Source of the DNA: Rhodococcus pseudokoreensis
GTDB taxonomy: Bacteria; Actinomycetota; Actinomycetes; Mycobacteriales; Mycobacteriaceae
Direction of reading: 5' to 3'
NCBI RefSeq assembly: GCF_017068395.1
Contig: NZ_CP070619.1
Location: 5,518,001-5,582,000 of the forward strand
DNA length: 64,000 nt
Shown: piece by piece, positions 62,840 through 64,000 of the stretch
How the letters are laid out: each line of letters opens with the position of its first letter
How positions within the stretch are numbered: the first letter of the stretch is position 1
Position numbers and translations under genes: made by a program
Notes under the pieces: model-generated
Databases searched by the model: none
What the model saw: the letters and a program-made list of their open reading frames with translations, nothing else
Told to the model about the DNA's origin: nothing

Positions 62840-63625
62840 ATGTCGGAAACCGCAACGCCCGCAGTCACGTGGAGCGACGTCGACGCCGGCGTCATGACGA
62901 TCACGCTGCAACGCAGGCCGGCGAACGCGCTCGGGTTGCCGATCATCGACGGCCTGAATGCGGCACTCGACGCAGCCGACGCCGACGGGTCGGTGAAGGT
63001 GGTCGTCGTTCGCTCGGACATTCCGGGCTTCTTCGCGGCAGGCGCGGACATCAAGCACATGTCGTCCGTGGACGCGGAGTCGTTCACCGCGTACGGGGAT
63101 CGACTCCGTGGGGCGCTCGACCGACTCGCGTCTGCGGACCGCATCTCGATCGCTGCGGTGGACGGCCTCGCGCTCGGCGGCGGCCTCGAACTGGCAATGG
63201 CCTGCACCCTCCGGGTCGGCGGGTCGGACGCGAAGTTCGGTCTGCCCGAGGTCAAGCTCGGCCTCATCCCCGGAGCAGGTGGTACGCAGCGCCTTCCGCG
63301 TCTCGTGGGCCGTGGCCGCGCCCTGGACATCATGCTGAGCGCCCGTCAGGTCCTCGCCGCCGAGGCGCATGCGATCGGCCTGATCGACCGGCTCGTCGAC
63401 GCGGGCACGGCCACGGACGCCGCGCAGGCGCTCGCGGCCGAGCTGTGCACGATGTCGCTGCCCGCGCAGCGCGCCGTCATCCGCACGGTCGACGCCTCGT
63501 TCGACACCCCGCTCGAGGAGGGCTTCCGGTTCGAGGTCACCCAGGAGCAGGACCTGTTCGAGAACGGAGAGGCGAAGGAGGGCATCACCGCCTTCCTCGA
63601 GAAGCGCGCTCCGCGATTCGCCTGA
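62840..63625 (+). CDS. Enoyl-CoA hydratase (possible cyclohex-1-ene-1-carboxyl-CoA hydratase)
   Basis: A 261-residue crotonase with both catalytic glutamates, Glu117 (LALGGGLELAMAC) and Glu137 ([20 protein letters not shown]), and the oxyanion loop [11 protein letters not shown]. It is the best fit in the cluster for a BadK-like hydratase acting before BadH, though a general hydratase is equally compatible with the sequence. The second of two in-frame ATGs was chosen (62840; AAGGA 8 bases upstream). The transporter gene follows after 8 bases. Confidence 0.88.
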   Translation: MSETATPAVTWSDVDAGVMTITLQRRPANALGLPIIDGLNAALDAADADGSVKVVVVRSDIPGFFAAGADIKHMSSVDAESFTAYGDRLRGALDRLASADRISIAAVDGLALGGGLELAMACTLRVGGSDAKFGLPEVKLGLIPGAGGTQRLPRLVGRGRALDIMLSARQVLAAEAHAIGLIDRLVDAGTATDAAQALAAELCTMSLPAQRAVIRTVDASFDTPLEEGFRFEVTQEQDLFENGEAKEGITAFLEKRAPRFA

Positions 63626-63633
63626 GCGTCGTG

Positions 63634-64000
63634 ATGCCGGCGCGTGCCGGGCGGGGTGCGATCGCGCTGGCGCTGTTCCTCGTCTATGTGATCTGGGGAT
63701 CGATCTATCTCGCGATCCGGCTGGTGATCGACGAGGTCCCTCCGCTCGGCTCGATGGGTGCACGTTTCCTCCTTGCCGCTCTGTTGATGGCCGCCTTTCT
63801 GGCCTTTCGCGGCGGCTGGCGGCGGCTGCGCCTCTCTTGGCGGGAAACGGCAGGCGCGTCTTTCCTGGGTGTGCTGCTGCTCGCCTGCGGAAACGGCCTG
63901 ACCTCGGTCGGCCAGCTGCACGGCGTGCCCTCCGGGGTGACGGCGCTCCTCGTGGCCATGGTGCCGCTGTGGATCTGCATCTACCGCACGCTGTCCGGTG
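63634..64000 (+). CDS. EamA/DMT family transporter (cut by window end)
   Basis: An open frame from ATG 63634 runs to the window edge (122 residues visible). It begins with a hydrophobic helix ALALFLVYVIWGSIYLAIR, the typical EamA N-terminal motif, then RFLLAALLMAAFLAFR and further helices (ASFLGVLLLACGNGL, VTALLVAMVPLWICIY). It starts 8 bases after the crotonase stop, so it is probably co-transcribed. The C-terminal half is outside the window. Confidence 0.85.
   Translation, partial: MPARAGRGAIALALFLVYVIWGSIYLAIRLVIDEVPPLGSMGARFLLAALLMAAFLAFRGGWRRLRLSWRETAGASFLGVLLLACGNGLTSVGQLHGVPSGVTALLVAMVPLWICIYRTLSG

Noticed and set aside
1..64000. tRNA or rRNA genes, prophage or intact IS element
   Set aside because: No cloverleaf-like or ribosomal sequence was recognised while reading, and the only mobile-element signal is the truncated transposase at 10275-10650.

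Overview
The window looks like a chromosomal or large-plasmid catabolic region of a Rhodococcus-type actinobacterium. The evidence is high G+C coding sequence, frequent GTG starts, a WhiB regulator, a rhodocoxin/terpredoxin-type P450 system, and a density of CoA-linked degradation genes typical of large rhodococcal genomes. No rRNA, tRNA, CRISPR array or intact mobile element was seen. All product names come from reading the sequence and recalling families; no database search was run.

Layout. (1) 1-9880: the tail of an unknown gene, a TetR regulator, and a six-gene operon that fits distal valine/isobutyrate degradation: NDP-forming acyl-CoA synthetase, enoyl-CoA hydratase, iron alcohol dehydrogenase, mmsA, 3-hydroxyisobutyryl-CoA hydrolase and a second crotonase. 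A strong terminator ends it. A cupin, a small membrane protein and a thioesterase follow. (2) 9881-15550: a scarred segment. It holds a truncated, frameshifted IS701-like transposase fused to a 5'-truncated aldehyde dehydrogenase, a FUSC exporter/SDR pair with a divergent MarR regulator and a clear operator, and a 3' fragment of an MFS transporter whose full-length relative lies 8 kb downstream. (3) 15555-29909: transport and amine catabolism. It has a PucR regulator, two amino-acid permeases, WhiB, two related GntR regulators, an aminoaldehyde-type dehydrogenase, MFS and EamA transporters, a flavin amine oxidase and a TetR regulator. A 17-bp operator, TGTRATC-TGT-GATYACA, recurs in front of five of these genes.

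(4) 30006-38616: an acyl-CoA ligase, an SDR that has lost its catalytic Tyr and Lys, and an ATP-dependent activase plus two subunits of the 2-hydroxyacyl-CoA dehydratase/benzoyl-CoA reductase family. An alpha-methylacyl-CoA racemase and a PaaX-type regulator lie on the other strand. This radical, oxygen-sensitive enzyme class is unexpected in an aerobe and is the most interesting part of the window. (5) 38688-46650: aldehyde dehydrogenase, alcohol dehydrogenase, ferredoxin reductase and cytochrome P450 on one strand, with a divergent [2Fe-2S] ferredoxin. This is the same gene set as the Pseudomonas terpineol (P450terp) operon. Two overlapping GAF-LuxR regulators follow.

(6) 46885-64000: a large CoA-thioester degradation regulon. 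It has an AliA-like acyl-CoA synthetase, crotonases, MaoC proteins, three acyl-CoA dehydrogenases, two SDRs (one strikingly BadH-like), a thiolase, a CoA-transferase, an HMG-CoA-lyase-type enzyme and a MenB/BadI-like ring-opening hydrolase. Together these outline a cyclohexanecarboxylate (alicyclic acid) route to pimeloyl-CoA and beta-oxidation. A FadR-type GntR gene sits in the middle, and a shared motif close to TGGTCNGACCA precedes at least six transcription units including its own, so it is the likely local repressor. The window ends inside an EamA transporter gene.
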